The position numbers were made by a program, and so were the translations under genes. Source: JAFGUB01 sp050305515 (GTDB lineage Bacteria; Campylobacterota; Campylobacteria; Campylobacterales; Sulfurimonadaceae). Taken from it: a DNA stretch of 64,000 bases. Of this stretch, positions 8,505-17,473 are shown in pieces. The stretch covers positions 1-64,000 of the forward strand of contig JBNLFL010000014.1 in NCBI GenBank assembly GCA_050305515.1, in the 5' to 3' direction. Position 1 is the stretch's first letter; every line of letters begins with the position of its first letter. Below the pieces are notes generated by a model, which was given only the letters and a program-made list of their open reading frames with translations, ran no database searches and was not told the origin of the DNA.

Positions 8505-9254
8505 ATGGATTTTGAACTCGCGTTTCTCGGGGTTATTGTCGGCATACTCTCGGGATTTTTCGGTATTGGCGGCGGAACCATTCTGGTGCCGATGCTGCTG
8601 CTGCTCGGGTTTGACATCAAAAATGCCATTGGTATTTCTGTGGTGCAGATGGTCTTTAGTTCCATCTACGGCAGTTATCTCAACCTTAAAAAGAAGACGC
8701 TCGATGTCAAGATGGTGCTTGTCATCGGGATTGGCGGTTTCATTGGTGCTCTGACGAGTCCCTGTATCGTCTCCGTTTTCAGTTCAAAAACGCTGGAGTG
8801 GATCTTTCTGGGATTCGTGCTTTTTGCGCTCGGACGGCTCTACATGAAAACGATCGAGCACGCTGACGCCCGACATGCATCACCATGGGTGCTGTTTGTT
8901 ATCGGGATGCTGCTGGGGGCATTTTCCATTTCGATCGGTGTCGGCGGTTCAATTTTGCTCGTACCGATTCTGGTCGGCTTTTTACATGTACCACTCAAGC
9001 ATGCCATTTCCGCCGGTCTTTTTTTCGTTATTTTCTCTTCCATCTCGGGTTTGATCAGTCTGGGAATGAAGGGGATGATCGATTACCACGGCGGTATCAT
9101 GGTAGGTATCGGATCACTGCTTGGCGTCTATGGCGGTATCTGGCTTAAACATCAAAGTAGCGACAGATTGCAAAAGCGTCTGATCGTCATCTTTTACCTT
9201 CTGGTTTCAGGTTATCTATTCTATCGATTGACATTGGGGGACATTCATGGATAA
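8505..9254 (+). CDS. TauE/SafE-family sulfite/sulfonate exporter
   Basis: This is a 249-aa inner-membrane protein of the TauE/SafE (DUF81) family, which moves sulfur-containing anions out of cells. It has about eight hydrophobic segments and the duplicated glycine motif of the family, FGIGGGTILVPMLLLLG near residue 20 and SIGVGGSILLVPILVGF near 145. Sulfite export is the usual guess, suiting a sulfur-oxidising relative, but the substrate is not shown by sequence. The gene overlaps uvrA by eight bases. A one-mismatch relative of the TTACATGTAA motif occurs at 8982. Confidence 0.85.
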   Translation: MDFELAFLGVIVGILSGFFGIGGGTILVPMLLLLGFDIKNAIGISVVQMVFSSIYGSYLNLKKKTLDVKMVLVIGIGGFIGALTSPCIVSVFSSKTLEWIFLGFVLFALGRLYMKTIEHADARHASPWVLFVIGMLLGAFSISIGVGGSILLVPILVGFLHVPLKHAISAGLFFVIFSSISGLISLGMKGMIDYHGGIMVGIGSLLGVYGGIWLKHQSSDRLQKRLIVIFYLLVSGYLFYRLTLGDIHG

Positions 9255-12075
9255 ACAGGTGATAAAAATTCGCGGCGCGCGCGAGAACAACCTTAAAAAC
9301 ATCTCGCTTGAGATACCAAAAAACCGGCTGGTCGTCTGTACCGGCCTTTCGGGAAGCGGAAAGTCGACACTGGCATTTGACACGCTCTATGCCGAGGGGC
9401 AGCGCCGTTACATCGAATCGCTCTCAAGTTATGCCAGACAGTTCCTTGACCGTATCGGCAAGCCTGATGTCGACAAGATCGAGGGCCTGACCCCTGCCAT
9501 TGCCATTGATCAGAAGACCACATCCAAAAATCCCCGTTCGACCGTCGGCACCATTACGGAAATATATGACTATCTGCGCCTGCTTTTTGCCCGGGTGGGG
9601 GTGCAGCACTGCCACCTCTGCGGCAAAAAAATCACGCAGATGAGCGCTTCGGATATCATCGAACAGGTAAGCAAGCTCCCCGAAGGTGCCAAAGTCGCCG
9701 TTCTCGCACCGCTGATACGCGAAAAGAAAGGGACCTTTGCCGATCTCGTCGCTTCACTGGTTCACAAAGGCTATGTGCGCGCGCAGGTGGATGGCGTCAT
9801 GGTACGTCTGGACGAGGAGATCGAGCTTTCCAAAACCAAAAAACACACCATTAAGGTCGTTATCGACCGTATCGTCATCAAAGAAGAGAACCGCGAGCGG
9901 ATCGCTCAGGATGTGGAAAAGGCACTCAAGGAGAGTTACGGCGAGGTGGAACTCGAAATCATGAATCCCGAAGAGGTAGGTATGAGCGAGAAGCTCATCC
10001 ACTACAGCGAACACAACGCCTGCTTCGACTGCAAGGTGAGTTTTGAACCGCTTGAACCGCTTTCATTTTCATTTAATTCGCCCAAAGGGGCCTGCAGCGA
10101 GTGTGACGGTCTGGGCATCCGCTATGCGCTTGACCATGATAAGATCGTCGATAAGGACCTGAGTATTGAAAAGGGCGCCGTACGCATCATGTACGGATTT
10201 AACAAGGGGTATTACTTTACCTTTCTGAAGGCTTTTTGTGCCCATAACGATATTGACATCACGGTGCCGTTTTCGGAACTCGAAGGACATCAGCAAAAAG
10301 CGATCATGCACGGCGGCATCGAAGAGGTGACGTTTAAATGGAAAGAGCACCCCGTGACACGGGTTTGGCCCGGTGTCATCAAAATCGCCTATGACATGTT
10401 CAAGGATGAAAAAGAGCTCGCCGATTACATGAGCGAAAAGCCATGCAGTGTTTGCGGTTCACATCGTCTGCGACGTGAAAGCCTTGCTGTCAAGGTGAAG
10501 GACAAAGGAATCGCCGATGTCATCGCAATGCCGATAGCCCAGAGCTATCAGTGGTTTTCCGATGCCGCCAATTTCGATTATCTCGGAGATCAGGAGGCTA
10601 TGATTGCCGAACCGATCCTCAAGGAGATCAACGAGCGACTCTTTTTTCTTTATGATGTCGGACTCGGGTATCTGAGCCTCAGCCGCGATGCCCGAAGCAT
10701 CAGCGGGGGAGAGGCGCAGCGCATCCGTATTGCCTCGCAGATCGGCAGCGGTCTGACCGGGGTGATGTACGTTCTCGACGAACCGAGCATCGGGCTGCAT
10801 GAACGTGATACCCTCAAGCTCATCCGTACGCTGCGCTCGCTTCAGGAAAAGGGCAACACGGTGATTGTCGTCGAACACGACAAGGAGACCATCGAGCATG
10901 CCGACTATATTGTCGACATCGGCCCGGGTGCCGGAAAATTCGGCGGCGAAGTTGTTTTCGCCGGAACGCTTCCCGAGCTCAAAAAGGCCAAAACGCTCAC
11001 TGCAGATTATATCACCGGACGCAAAAAGATCGAATATTTTTACCGCCGTCCTCAGGAGTCCTGGCTCTCCATCAGCAATGTCTCACTCAACAATATCGAA
11101 GACTTACATGTAAAGCTGCCGCTTAACAACTTTGTCTGTGTCACCGGTGTCAGCGGCAGCGGGAAGAGTTCGCTGATTTTGCAGACGCTGCTGCCTACGG
11201 CGCGCGAGATTCTCAATCATGCCCGCAAAGTCAACAAGGTTGCAGGCGTTGAAATCATGGGTCTTGAAAAGCTCGACAAGGTCATCTACCTTGATCAGAG
11301 CCCCATCGGACGTACGCCGCGCTCCAACCCGGCTACCTACACGGGAGTGATGGACGAGATCCGCAATCTCTTTGCAAAGACCAAAGAGTCGCAGATCCGC
11401 GGTTATACCGCGTCACGCTACAGTTTCAACGTCAAGGGCGGCCGCTGCGAGAAGTGTCAGGGGGAAGGGGAGATCAAGATCGAAATGCACTTTCTGCCCG
11501 ACATCATGGTCAAGTGCGATGACTGTCACGGACAGCGCTATAACCTTCAGACGCTCGAAGTCAAATACAAGGGCAAGAGCATTTCGGATGTGCTGAACAT
11601 GAGTGTTACCGAGGCACTGGAGTTTTTCGCTCCCGTTCCGAAGATCAATGCCAAACTGCAGACGCTCAGCGACGTGGGCCTTGGCTACATTACGCTCGGA
11701 CAGAATGCCGTAACCCTCTCGGGCGGGGAAGCGCAGCGTATCAAACTGGCCAAGGAGCTTAGCCGCAAGGATACGGGGCAGACGCTCTACATTCTCGATG
11801 AGCCGACGACGGGGCTCCATTTTGACGATGTCAACCGTCTGACCAAAGTGCTGCACCATTTTGTGGAACTGGGGAATTCGGTTCTGGTCATCGAACACAA
11901 CCTCGATATGGTCAAAAATGCCGATTACATCATCGACATGGGGCCTGAAGGCGGCAGCGGCGGAGGGCAGGTGATCGCTATGGGATCGCCCGAAGCGCTG
12001 GCCGAAACCCATACGCAAACCGGCAGCTATACCGGAAAATATCTGAAAAAAGAGCTGGAGAGCCACAAGGCTTGA
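9247..12075 (+). CDS. uvrA: Excinuclease ABC subunit A
   Basis: UvrA is the damage-sensing ATPase of nucleotide excision repair and loads UvrB. The 942 residues match family length. Two ABC modules are visible, with Walker A GLSGSGKST near residue 33 and GVSGSGKSS near 637, two signature motifs SGGEAQRI, and Walker B VLDEPSIGLH and ILDEPTTGLH. Zinc modules appear as CHLCGKK and CEKC ... CDDC. The start ATG 9247 lies inside the TauE gene; the stop overlaps the next gene. TTACATGTAA at 11104 encodes Leu-His-Val-Lys just before the second nucleotide-binding module. Confidence 0.98.
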   Translation: MDKQVIKIRGARENNLKNISLEIPKNRLVVCTGLSGSGKSTLAFDTLYAEGQRRYIESLSSYARQFLDRIGKPDVDKIEGLTPAIAIDQKTTSKNPRSTVGTITEIYDYLRLLFARVGVQHCHLCGKKITQMSASDIIEQVSKLPEGAKVAVLAPLIREKKGTFADLVASLVHKGYVRAQVDGVMVRLDEEIELSKTKKHTIKVVIDRIVIKEENRERIAQDVEKALKESYGEVELEIMNPEEVGMSEKLIHYSEHNACFDCKVSFEPLEPLSFSFNSPKGACSECDGLGIRYALDHDKIVDKDLSIEKGAVRIMYGFNKGYYFTFLKAFCAHNDIDITVPFSELEGHQQKAIMHGGIEEVTFKWKEHPVTRVWPGVIKIAYDMFKDEKELADYMSEKPCSVCGSHRLRRESLAVKVKDKGIADVIAMPIAQSYQWFSDAANFDYLGDQEAMIAEPILKEINERLFFLYDVGLGYLSLSRDARSISGGEAQRIRIASQIGSGLTGVMYVLDEPSIGLHERDTLKLIRTLRSLQEKGNTVIVVEHDKETIEHADYIVDIGPGAGKFGGEVVFAGTLPELKKAKTLTADYITGRKKIEYFYRRPQESWLSISNVSLNNIEDLHVKLPLNNFVCVTGVSGSGKSSLILQTLLPTAREILNHARKVNKVAGVEIMGLEKLDKVIYLDQSPIGRTPRSNPATYTGVMDEIRNLFAKTKESQIRGYTASRYSFNVKGGRCEKCQGEGEIKIEMHFLPDIMVKCDDCHGQRYNLQTLEVKYKGKSISDVLNMSVTEALEFFAPVPKINAKLQTLSDVGLGYITLGQNAVTLSGGEAQRIKLAKELSRKDTGQTLYILDEPTTGLHFDDVNRLTKVLHHFVELGNSVLVIEHNLDMVKNADYIIDMGPEGGSGGGQVIAMGSPEALAETHTQTGSYTGKYLKKELESHKA

Positions 12076-12872
12076 ACCTTTTACATGTAAACAGTTTCGA
12101 TCTGCCGCAGTTGCAGATTTATGCCCGGATGCGAGACAATGCGGTGACGGCCGACAACAGCTTTATCGCTGACGGCGAAAAGGTTGTCGTGATGCTGCTT
12201 CAAAGCGGTGTGACGGTACGGAGCCTTCTGGCGACAGCGGCGTTTTATGAAGCGCATGAAGCGCTTGTCGCATCGGCAGATATTCCGCAATGCTATGTTG
12301 CGACCAAACAGCAGATGGCCACGATTATCGGGCACCGGATGCATCAAAACGTGATGCTGCACGGTGTCCGTCCGCCGCTGTGCCCTCTGGAGCAACTGGG
12401 GTCGCATGTCGTGATGCTGGATCTTATCAGCCGTAATGAAAATGTCGGCGCCATCATACGCTCCATGGCGGCGCTGGGTGTCGGGAGTCTGGTGGCCCCG
12501 GTGCATGGGCCGCGACCTTTCGGACGGCGGGCGCTGCGCGTTTCGATGGGCCATGCCGCTTTAGTGAAAACGCATCTTTATGAAGATATGAAAGCGGCCA
12601 TTTCGGCTCTTAAAGCACTCGGATATACCATTGTCGCTGCCGAAACACATCCGGATGCCATAGCATTGCAGGCGTTTTCGGTGCCTGAAAAGTGGGTACT
12701 TCTGGTCGGTAATGAAGATGCCGGCATTGCAGACGATATTCTCGCCCTGTGCGATGCCGTCGTGATGATTGAAATGGCCGGAGCGGTGAAAAGTTTTAAT
12801 GTCGCTGTTGCGGCATCGATTCTGCTGTATCAGTTCCGTAGTGGCATCCGGTCGGTCTCTCTGAATGCATGA
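12072..12872 (+). CDS. SpoU/TrmH-family RNA 2'-O-methyltransferase
   Basis: This SPOUT methyltransferase uses SAM to methylate a ribose 2'-OH in rRNA or tRNA; the target base is unknown. The 266-aa protein has an N-terminal substrate-binding region with SFIADGEKVV and the C-terminal knot with motif 1 ISRNENVGAIIRSMAALG, motif 2 LLVGNEDAGI and motif 3 IEMAGAVKSFNVAVAASI. The TTG start at 12072 overlaps the uvrA stop (TTGA), leaving little room for a ribosome site, so translation is probably coupled to uvrA. TTACATGTAA at 12081 lies at codons 4-7. Confidence 0.86.
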   Translation: MNLLHVNSFDLPQLQIYARMRDNAVTADNSFIADGEKVVVMLLQSGVTVRSLLATAAFYEAHEALVASADIPQCYVATKQQMATIIGHRMHQNVMLHGVRPPLCPLEQLGSHVVMLDLISRNENVGAIIRSMAALGVGSLVAPVHGPRPFGRRALRVSMGHAALVKTHLYEDMKAAISALKALGYTIVAAETHPDAIALQAFSVPEKWVLLVGNEDAGIADDILALCDAVVMIEMAGAVKSFNVAVAASILLYQFRSGIRSVSLNA

Positions 12873-12911
12873 GCGCATACTGACTTCAACAAAAATAATG
12901 ACAAGTTTTGC

Positions 12912-12917
12912 TAGAAT
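12912..12917 (+). promoter_or_regulatory. Probable -10 element for the hybrid kinase operon
   Basis: TAGAAT in the context TTTTGCTAGAATC follows the SpoU gene stop. If used, it gives a 5' leader of about 175 bases that contains two hairpins and two tiny ORFs before the kinase. Confidence 0.4.
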
Positions 12918-12935
12918 CAACGTTCAACTACCAAT

Positions 12936-13017
12936 CTTCAGGCTTTTGAGAGTCTTTTGAAGTAGAAAGTGATGTATCCGCACTTGCGCATCTGGCTGTA
13001 CCATGATGCTCGCGGAT
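12936..13017 (+). other. Structured leader upstream of the hybrid kinase
   Basis: Two potential stem-loops lie in the leader: CTTCA (12936-12940) with TGAAG (12958-12962), and a nested stem of ATCCGC (12976-12981) with GCGGAT (13012-13017) enclosing GCATC (12988-12992) with GATGC (13005-13009). I do not recognise a known riboswitch. The second structure coincides with the first tiny ORF below. Confidence 0.35.
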
Positions 13018-13043
13018 GCGCGAACACGCATAGGAGAAAGTGA
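12972..13043 (+). CDS. Candidate leader peptide 1 (23 aa)
   Basis: A 23-codon ORF beginning MYPHLRIWLY and ending THRRK runs from ATG 12972 to TGA 13041-13043. Its start is preceded by GAAAGTG, and the 11-mer GAAAGTGATGT is repeated exactly at the start of the next tiny ORF (12965-12975 and 13036-13046). The stop overlaps the next ATG as TGATG. It is too short for codon statistics and overlaps a hairpin, so it may instead be non-coding leader. Confidence 0.25.
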   Translation: MYPHLRIWLYHDARGCANTHRRK

Positions 13044-13108
13044 TGTTATATGGCAACACGGTATCTGAAACTATGTACGTGTTTCGAATAAGTCGGTATC
13101 ATGCCTGA
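13043..13108 (+). CDS. Candidate leader peptide 2 (21 aa), coupled to the kinase
   Basis: A 21-codon ORF beginning MLYGNTVSET runs from ATG 13043 to TGA 13106-13108, eight bases inside the kinase gene. It has a good ribosome site (TAGGAG at 13031-13036, six-base spacing), whereas the kinase ATG at 13101 has none. That suggests the tiny ORF delivers ribosomes to the kinase by translational coupling. No homologue is recognised. Confidence 0.35.
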   Translation: MLYGNTVSETMYVFRISRYHA

Positions 13109-16100
13109 CACTGCCGCTCAAACGACAGCATCCCACTCTTTTGAACGTCTTTTCAGCCGTTTGAATACTGTAGGAAAAACGCTTTACAATCACGCTTCGG
13201 TCGATGACCTTTTTAAAGTTGCGACGGATTTTGTTACAAACGAACTTGGATTTGAAAAGTGTCTGGTTTTCCGTCACGATGAGAGTATCGGCACATTCAA
13301 GTTACACAAGGCGTCGGGATATAACGATGCTTCGGAGCGAAAAGCTCTGGCACCTCTTGCGCTTTCCTATTCGAATCAGCTGATTCAGCAGCTTCAAAAA
13401 CAGAGAACGCCGTTATTGTACACACGGGAGCAAAACAGCGAGAGCAGCATGGCGAAGCTTTTGCAACTGCTCTTTCTGGATGAGGCCAGACTGGAGCTTT
13501 TCGGAGGTACGGATCAGAACCCTTTCGGGCTGCTTGTCGCTGGTAACGGCTCCAAGTCCGACCATGCCGTCAATGCTGAGGGAATACGGTTGATGGTACT
13601 GGATAATTTGCTACTGCAGCTTTCTCATGCCATTAATACCATGCGTGCTCAGGATATATGGATCAACCAGCGTCAGATGTTCAAGGAGAGCCTTTTCAAA
13701 CATACGCGATTGCTGACTGCCGAACGTAAAAGTATCGATGCCCTTTTACAAATTGCCAATGAAGGTTTTTTTGTCCTCGATCAGGAAACAACCGCATTTC
13801 TTGATGTGAATCCGGCATATTGCGAAATGACGGGCTACAGCCGCGAAGAGCTTCTTAAAACGAACATGCTGGAGTTCTGTATTGAAAAAGAGCGTAAACG
13901 CAGCGAAGCCGCGATTGCCGATGTGATTGAAAACGGCGTGGTGCAGAACTTTGAAAAAGGGTGTCAGACAAAAAACGGTGTCCCTATTATTATTCGAATG
14001 TCCATGGCACATGTCCGGGAAAAAAAGCAGATACTCGTGGCTGTCAAGAATATAACCGAACACAAGGCGCTGGAACGGAATCTGCGGGTGGCAAAGGAGA
14101 AGGCAGAACTGGCGACGCGTACCCAGAGCCGCTTTCTTGCCAATATGAGTCACGAGATGCGTACGCCGATGAACGGGATTGTCGGTATGGCACACCTGGC
14201 ACTGCAAAGCGGTCTTAACGAACAGCAGCGCCGATTTGTCAAGAAAATAGACGATGCGGCGCGTTCACTGCTTGAAATCGTTAATGACGTGCTTGATTTT
14301 TCAAAAATCGAAGCAGGGCAATTAAAAATAACGAAAGCCGAATTCGATCTTTACAGTATGGTAGACCGTGTTGTGAGTCTGGTGGCATTTCGCGTGTATG
14401 AAAAGCGTTTGGAACTGATTATAGATTATGACAGCAATGTAGGACGTTATTGTTACGGAGACGCCCTGCGGATTTCGCAGGTGCTCAACCATCTTTTGAG
14501 TAATGCGGTGAAATTTACGGAAGCCGGATCGATAAAGATTTCCATAGCAAAAACACCGCGTGGTACCTACCGGTTTAAGATCAGGGATACCGGAATCGGC
14601 ATGAGTAGCGAACATCAGGCGCATTTGCTGCAGACCTTTGGCGCAGCTGACGAGAGCATGACGCGCAAATACGGAGGTATCGGTTTGGGACTCATGATTT
14701 CCAAACGGCTTGTCACCCTGATGGAAGGGACGATTTGGGTCGAGAGTGTTCTGGGCAAAGGAAGTCTCTTCGGATTTGAAGTTGCATTGGAATCACGGGT
14801 GCAAAGAGCGGAAGAGAAACATGCTTTTGGAAGTAAACGGGTCTTGATAGTTGATAGCAGCGAGGTGTGGCGTACGATTGCGAAAAAGATGCTCGGGCAA
14901 TTTGGTATTGTAGCAGACACGGCATCGAGCAGCGAAGAGGGACGTGAAAAAGTGGCCTTTCGTCAGGGGTACGATCTTATTATGCTTGATGGCGAATTCC
15001 TTGAAGGCAACGCCATGGAAGCCATCATTCGGGAAAACCTTACATGTAAGCAGCCTGTGCGGTCTGCAACATCGCCGCTGCCCGGTGTCATTATCATGTA
15101 TGCATTTGCGGAAACATACAAGCCGGTAGTAACAGATGTCGGAGTCATTCAGACTGTTTTACACAAACCGCTCAGCCCGGTAGTGCTCTATGAAGTACTC
15201 AGCGGTATTTTTTCCGGGACACTTGTTTCGGGTGAATATCCGAAGCATACGTCACAAAATACCTGTGAACGGATCCGTCCCATTGCAGGAAGCCGTATCT
15301 TGCTTGTCGAGGATAACGACACAAACCGGGAAGTCGTTCAGGGAATTTTAAAGCCGTGCGGAATGATCGTGGATGAAGCTCATAATGGCGCAGAAGCGCT
15401 GGAACGGTGTGCCGATACGTCGTATGATCTGATTCTTATGGATATTCGCATGCCGGTGATGGACGGATACGAGGCGACCCGCCGTATTCGCAATGACGAC
15501 AGAATAACACCCATTATTGCCCTGAGTGCCAATGCGATGGCCGAGGACGTCGAGAAAAGTATTCAGGCGGGTATGAATATGCATCTGAGCAAGCCGGTTG
15601 ATGTCGCTGCACTCTACGCTGCGCTTTTGCGCTTTATTCAGCCTAAACATGATGAAAGCGAATTCGCCGTAAATGCAGCGACGCGTCAGCAGCTTCCGGA
15701 GTTTGTTTTCATTGATACTTCGATAGGATTGATGCACCTGGGTGATAACGTTGAGCTGTATCATAAAATTCTTCTGGATTTTGCAGAGGGTTATCGGGAA
15801 TTTTATCCGGAGCGTTTTGATGCCAAATCACAGGCGCGTCTGCTCCATACCATAAAGGGGCTCAGTGCCGGTATCGGTGCCATGGAACTGCATCGGGATG
15901 CCCTGAATGCGGAAGAAAATCCGACAGAGGAAATGCTTGAAAAAGTCAAAGCCAGTTGTGGGAACGTTATACGGGAAATTGATACGAAACTGGTAGCGGA
16001 ACCTGAGGAATCGGATGTCGTATTACCAAAACTTGATGAAAAAAAGCGTACTATTCTGCTTTCAGCACTCCGCGATGCGGCAAAAAGCTGGCGACCGAAA

Positions 16101-16229
16101 AACTGCGAACCTCTAATCCGGGAGCTTGAAGGCTATGCGCTTGATCCCGAAGATGCGGCATGGTTTACAAAGTTTAAAGCATTAATCGTGTCGTACAAAT
16201 TCAAAGAAGCAATGGAACTTTTACCATGA
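13101..16229 (+). CDS. Hybrid sensor histidine kinase (GAF-PAS-HisKA-HATPase-REC-REC-HPt)
   Basis: This 1042-aa cytoplasmic phosphorelay kinase has no obvious transmembrane segment. In order: an N-terminal GAF-like region (~20-180), a PAS domain (~208-330, PAYCEMTGYSREELL), HisKA with the phospho-acceptor His351 in MSHEMRTPMNG, a HATPase with NAVKF, DTGIGM and GIGLGL, a degenerate receiver (VLIVDSSE, ~575-700), a full receiver with Asp781 in ILMDIRMPVMDG, and an HPt domain with His916 in HTIKGLSAGIGA. The next gene, overlapping by four bases, is the likely phosphorelay output. TTACATGTAA at 15040 encodes Leu-Thr-Cys-Lys in the degenerate receiver. Confidence 0.92.
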   Translation: MPDTAAQTTASHSFERLFSRLNTVGKTLYNHASVDDLFKVATDFVTNELGFEKCLVFRHDESIGTFKLHKASGYNDASERKALAPLALSYSNQLIQQLQKQRTPLLYTREQNSESSMAKLLQLLFLDEARLELFGGTDQNPFGLLVAGNGSKSDHAVNAEGIRLMVLDNLLLQLSHAINTMRAQDIWINQRQMFKESLFKHTRLLTAERKSIDALLQIANEGFFVLDQETTAFLDVNPAYCEMTGYSREELLKTNMLEFCIEKERKRSEAAIADVIENGVVQNFEKGCQTKNGVPIIIRMSMAHVREKKQILVAVKNITEHKALERNLRVAKEKAELATRTQSRFLANMSHEMRTPMNGIVGMAHLALQSGLNEQQRRFVKKIDDAARSLLEIVNDVLDFSKIEAGQLKITKAEFDLYSMVDRVVSLVAFRVYEKRLELIIDYDSNVGRYCYGDALRISQVLNHLLSNAVKFTEAGSIKISIAKTPRGTYRFKIRDTGIGMSSEHQAHLLQTFGAADESMTRKYGGIGLGLMISKRLVTLMEGTIWVESVLGKGSLFGFEVALESRVQRAEEKHAFGSKRVLIVDSSEVWRTIAKKMLGQFGIVADTASSSEEGREKVAFRQGYDLIMLDGEFLEGNAMEAIIRENLTCKQPVRSATSPLPGVIIMYAFAETYKPVVTDVGVIQTVLHKPLSPVVLYEVLSGIFSGTLVSGEYPKHTSQNTCERIRPIAGSRILLVEDNDTNREVVQGILKPCGMIVDEAHNGAEALERCADTSYDLILMDIRMPVMDGYEATRRIRNDDRITPIIALSANAMAEDVEKSIQAGMNMHLSKPVDVAALYAALLRFIQPKHDESEFAVNAATRQQLPEFVFIDTSIGLMHLGDNVELYHKILLDFAEGYREFYPERFDAKSQARLLHTIKGLSAGIGAMELHRDALNAEENPTEEMLEKVKASCGNVIREIDTKLVAEPEESDVVLPKLDEKKRTILLSALRDAAKSWRPKNCEPLIRELEGYALDPEDAAWFTKFKALIVSYKFKEAMELLP

Positions 16230-17104
16230 ATGATCTGATGACAATATTGGTTGTAGATGATACTGCAAGCAATATTGATATTATGCTGGAACATCTTGAC
16301 GGCTATGACATTCTCGTTGCAATGAACGGTATGACGGCTCTTGAAATTGCCCGGGATGAAAAATTGGATCTGATTCTGCTTGATATCATGATGCCGGAGA
16401 TGGACGGGTACGAAATTTGCGAACGTCTCAAGGCTATGCCCGAAACGGCAGATATTCCGGTAATTTTTATTACGTCAAAAACTGATGAAGAGAGTATTGA
16501 ACGCGCTTACGACGTTGGCGGCATCGATTATGTGACCAAGCCCTTCAAACCCAAAGAGCTGCGTGCCCGTATTAAAACGCAGCTTGAACTCAAATCGCTC
16601 ATTCGCCATCTGGAGTACATCTCCTCGCACGATATGATGACGGGTATTTATAACAGAAGAAAGTTTTTTGAACTGATGGAACCGATTTTTTCCCAGGAGT
16701 CCCATTTTTCTGTTATGATGATCGATATTGACAATTTCAAGGCCATCAATGACCGTTACGGACATCCTGTCGGCGACCGGGTTATTAAAGAGGTGGCTGA
16801 AACCATCCGTTCCTGTCTTGACGAGCGTGCCATTTTCGGTCGGCTGGGCGGGGAAGAGTTTGCCGTCATCTGCATGGAAATTGAGATGGAAACATTACAT
16901 AAACATGTTGAATTCATTCGCCGTACTGTAGAGATGCAGGAAGTAATACTGGAGGATGGCAGTGTCATACGCATGACCATCAGCAACGGGATCGCCTTAA
17001 AAAACAGCGATACCCCTTCCATGGATGCTCTGCTCAAAGCGGCGGATGAAGCCCTTTATCAGGCGAAAAACAGCGGAAGAAACCGAACCGTTTTTCGCTC
17101 ATAA
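16226..17104 (+). CDS. Response regulator diguanylate cyclase (REC-GGDEF)
   Basis: This 292-aa PleD-like protein makes c-di-GMP when phosphorylated. The receiver (1-~125) has the acidic pair in VVDDT, phospho-Asp53 in LLDIMMPEMDG and Lys in VTKPFKP. The GGDEF domain (~130-292) carries the active-site motif GGEEF at 208-212, so catalysis is expected. I see no RxxD inhibitory site directly before it (the preceding residues are AIFGRL). It overlaps the hybrid kinase gene as ATGA, so it is the probable cognate output. Confidence 0.93.
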   Translation: MNDLMTILVVDDTASNIDIMLEHLDGYDILVAMNGMTALEIARDEKLDLILLDIMMPEMDGYEICERLKAMPETADIPVIFITSKTDEESIERAYDVGGIDYVTKPFKPKELRARIKTQLELKSLIRHLEYISSHDMMTGIYNRRKFFELMEPIFSQESHFSVMMIDIDNFKAINDRYGHPVGDRVIKEVAETIRSCLDERAIFGRLGGEEFAVICMEIEMETLHKHVEFIRRTVEMQEVILEDGSVIRMTISNGIALKNSDTPSMDALLKAADEALYQAKNSGRNRTVFRS

Positions 17105-17119
17105 ATTACTCTGAAGGGT

Positions 17120-17320
17120 TCAGAGTTTTACTTCGGTCATCGCCTTGGCGATGGCAGCATGCAGTGGAAGGTCTACTTTGTCGCAATCTGCTTCGAGGCA
17201 GCATTCGCATACCGTACCGGCTTCCGTCTCCTCCTGAATGGCTTCAAGATTCTCACCGTGTTTTTTTACTGCGGCCAGAATCAGCGAATAGTCAACATCC
17301 ATACAGTCACATACCAGCAT
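17120..17320 (-). CDS. BFD-like [2Fe-2S]-binding protein
   Basis: This 66-aa protein resembles bacterioferritin-associated ferredoxin, which reduces ferritin iron for release. It has CDC at residues 4-6 and, about 30 residues later, TEAGTVCECC, matching the BFD pattern CxC ... TxAGxxCGxC, with an extra cysteine in place of the usual Gly. A later Cys in ADCDKVD is additional. It could equally be a BFD domain acting with another oxidoreductase. The ribosome site AAGGAG sits just upstream on the minus strand. Confidence 0.72.
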   Translation of the reverse strand: MLVCDCMDVDYSLILAAVKKHGENLEAIQEETEAGTVCECCLEADCDKVDLPLHAAIAKAMTEVKL

Positions 17321-17473
17321 AATAGCTCCTTCAATTATAGTTTCCGTACTCTAGTCCCCTGTTGCTGTGGGTAATGAAATATTGATGGGTTAACTTTTTC
17401 TTTTAAGCTTCAAACGGAGCCCCATTAAGCTACGCAAGCTATAATAAAACCCAAAAATTGCCAAAGGGATTCA

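Noticed and set aside
13043..13108. tRNA or known riboswitch in the kinase leader
   Set aside because: The hairpins do not form a cloverleaf and no conserved riboswitch core is seen.
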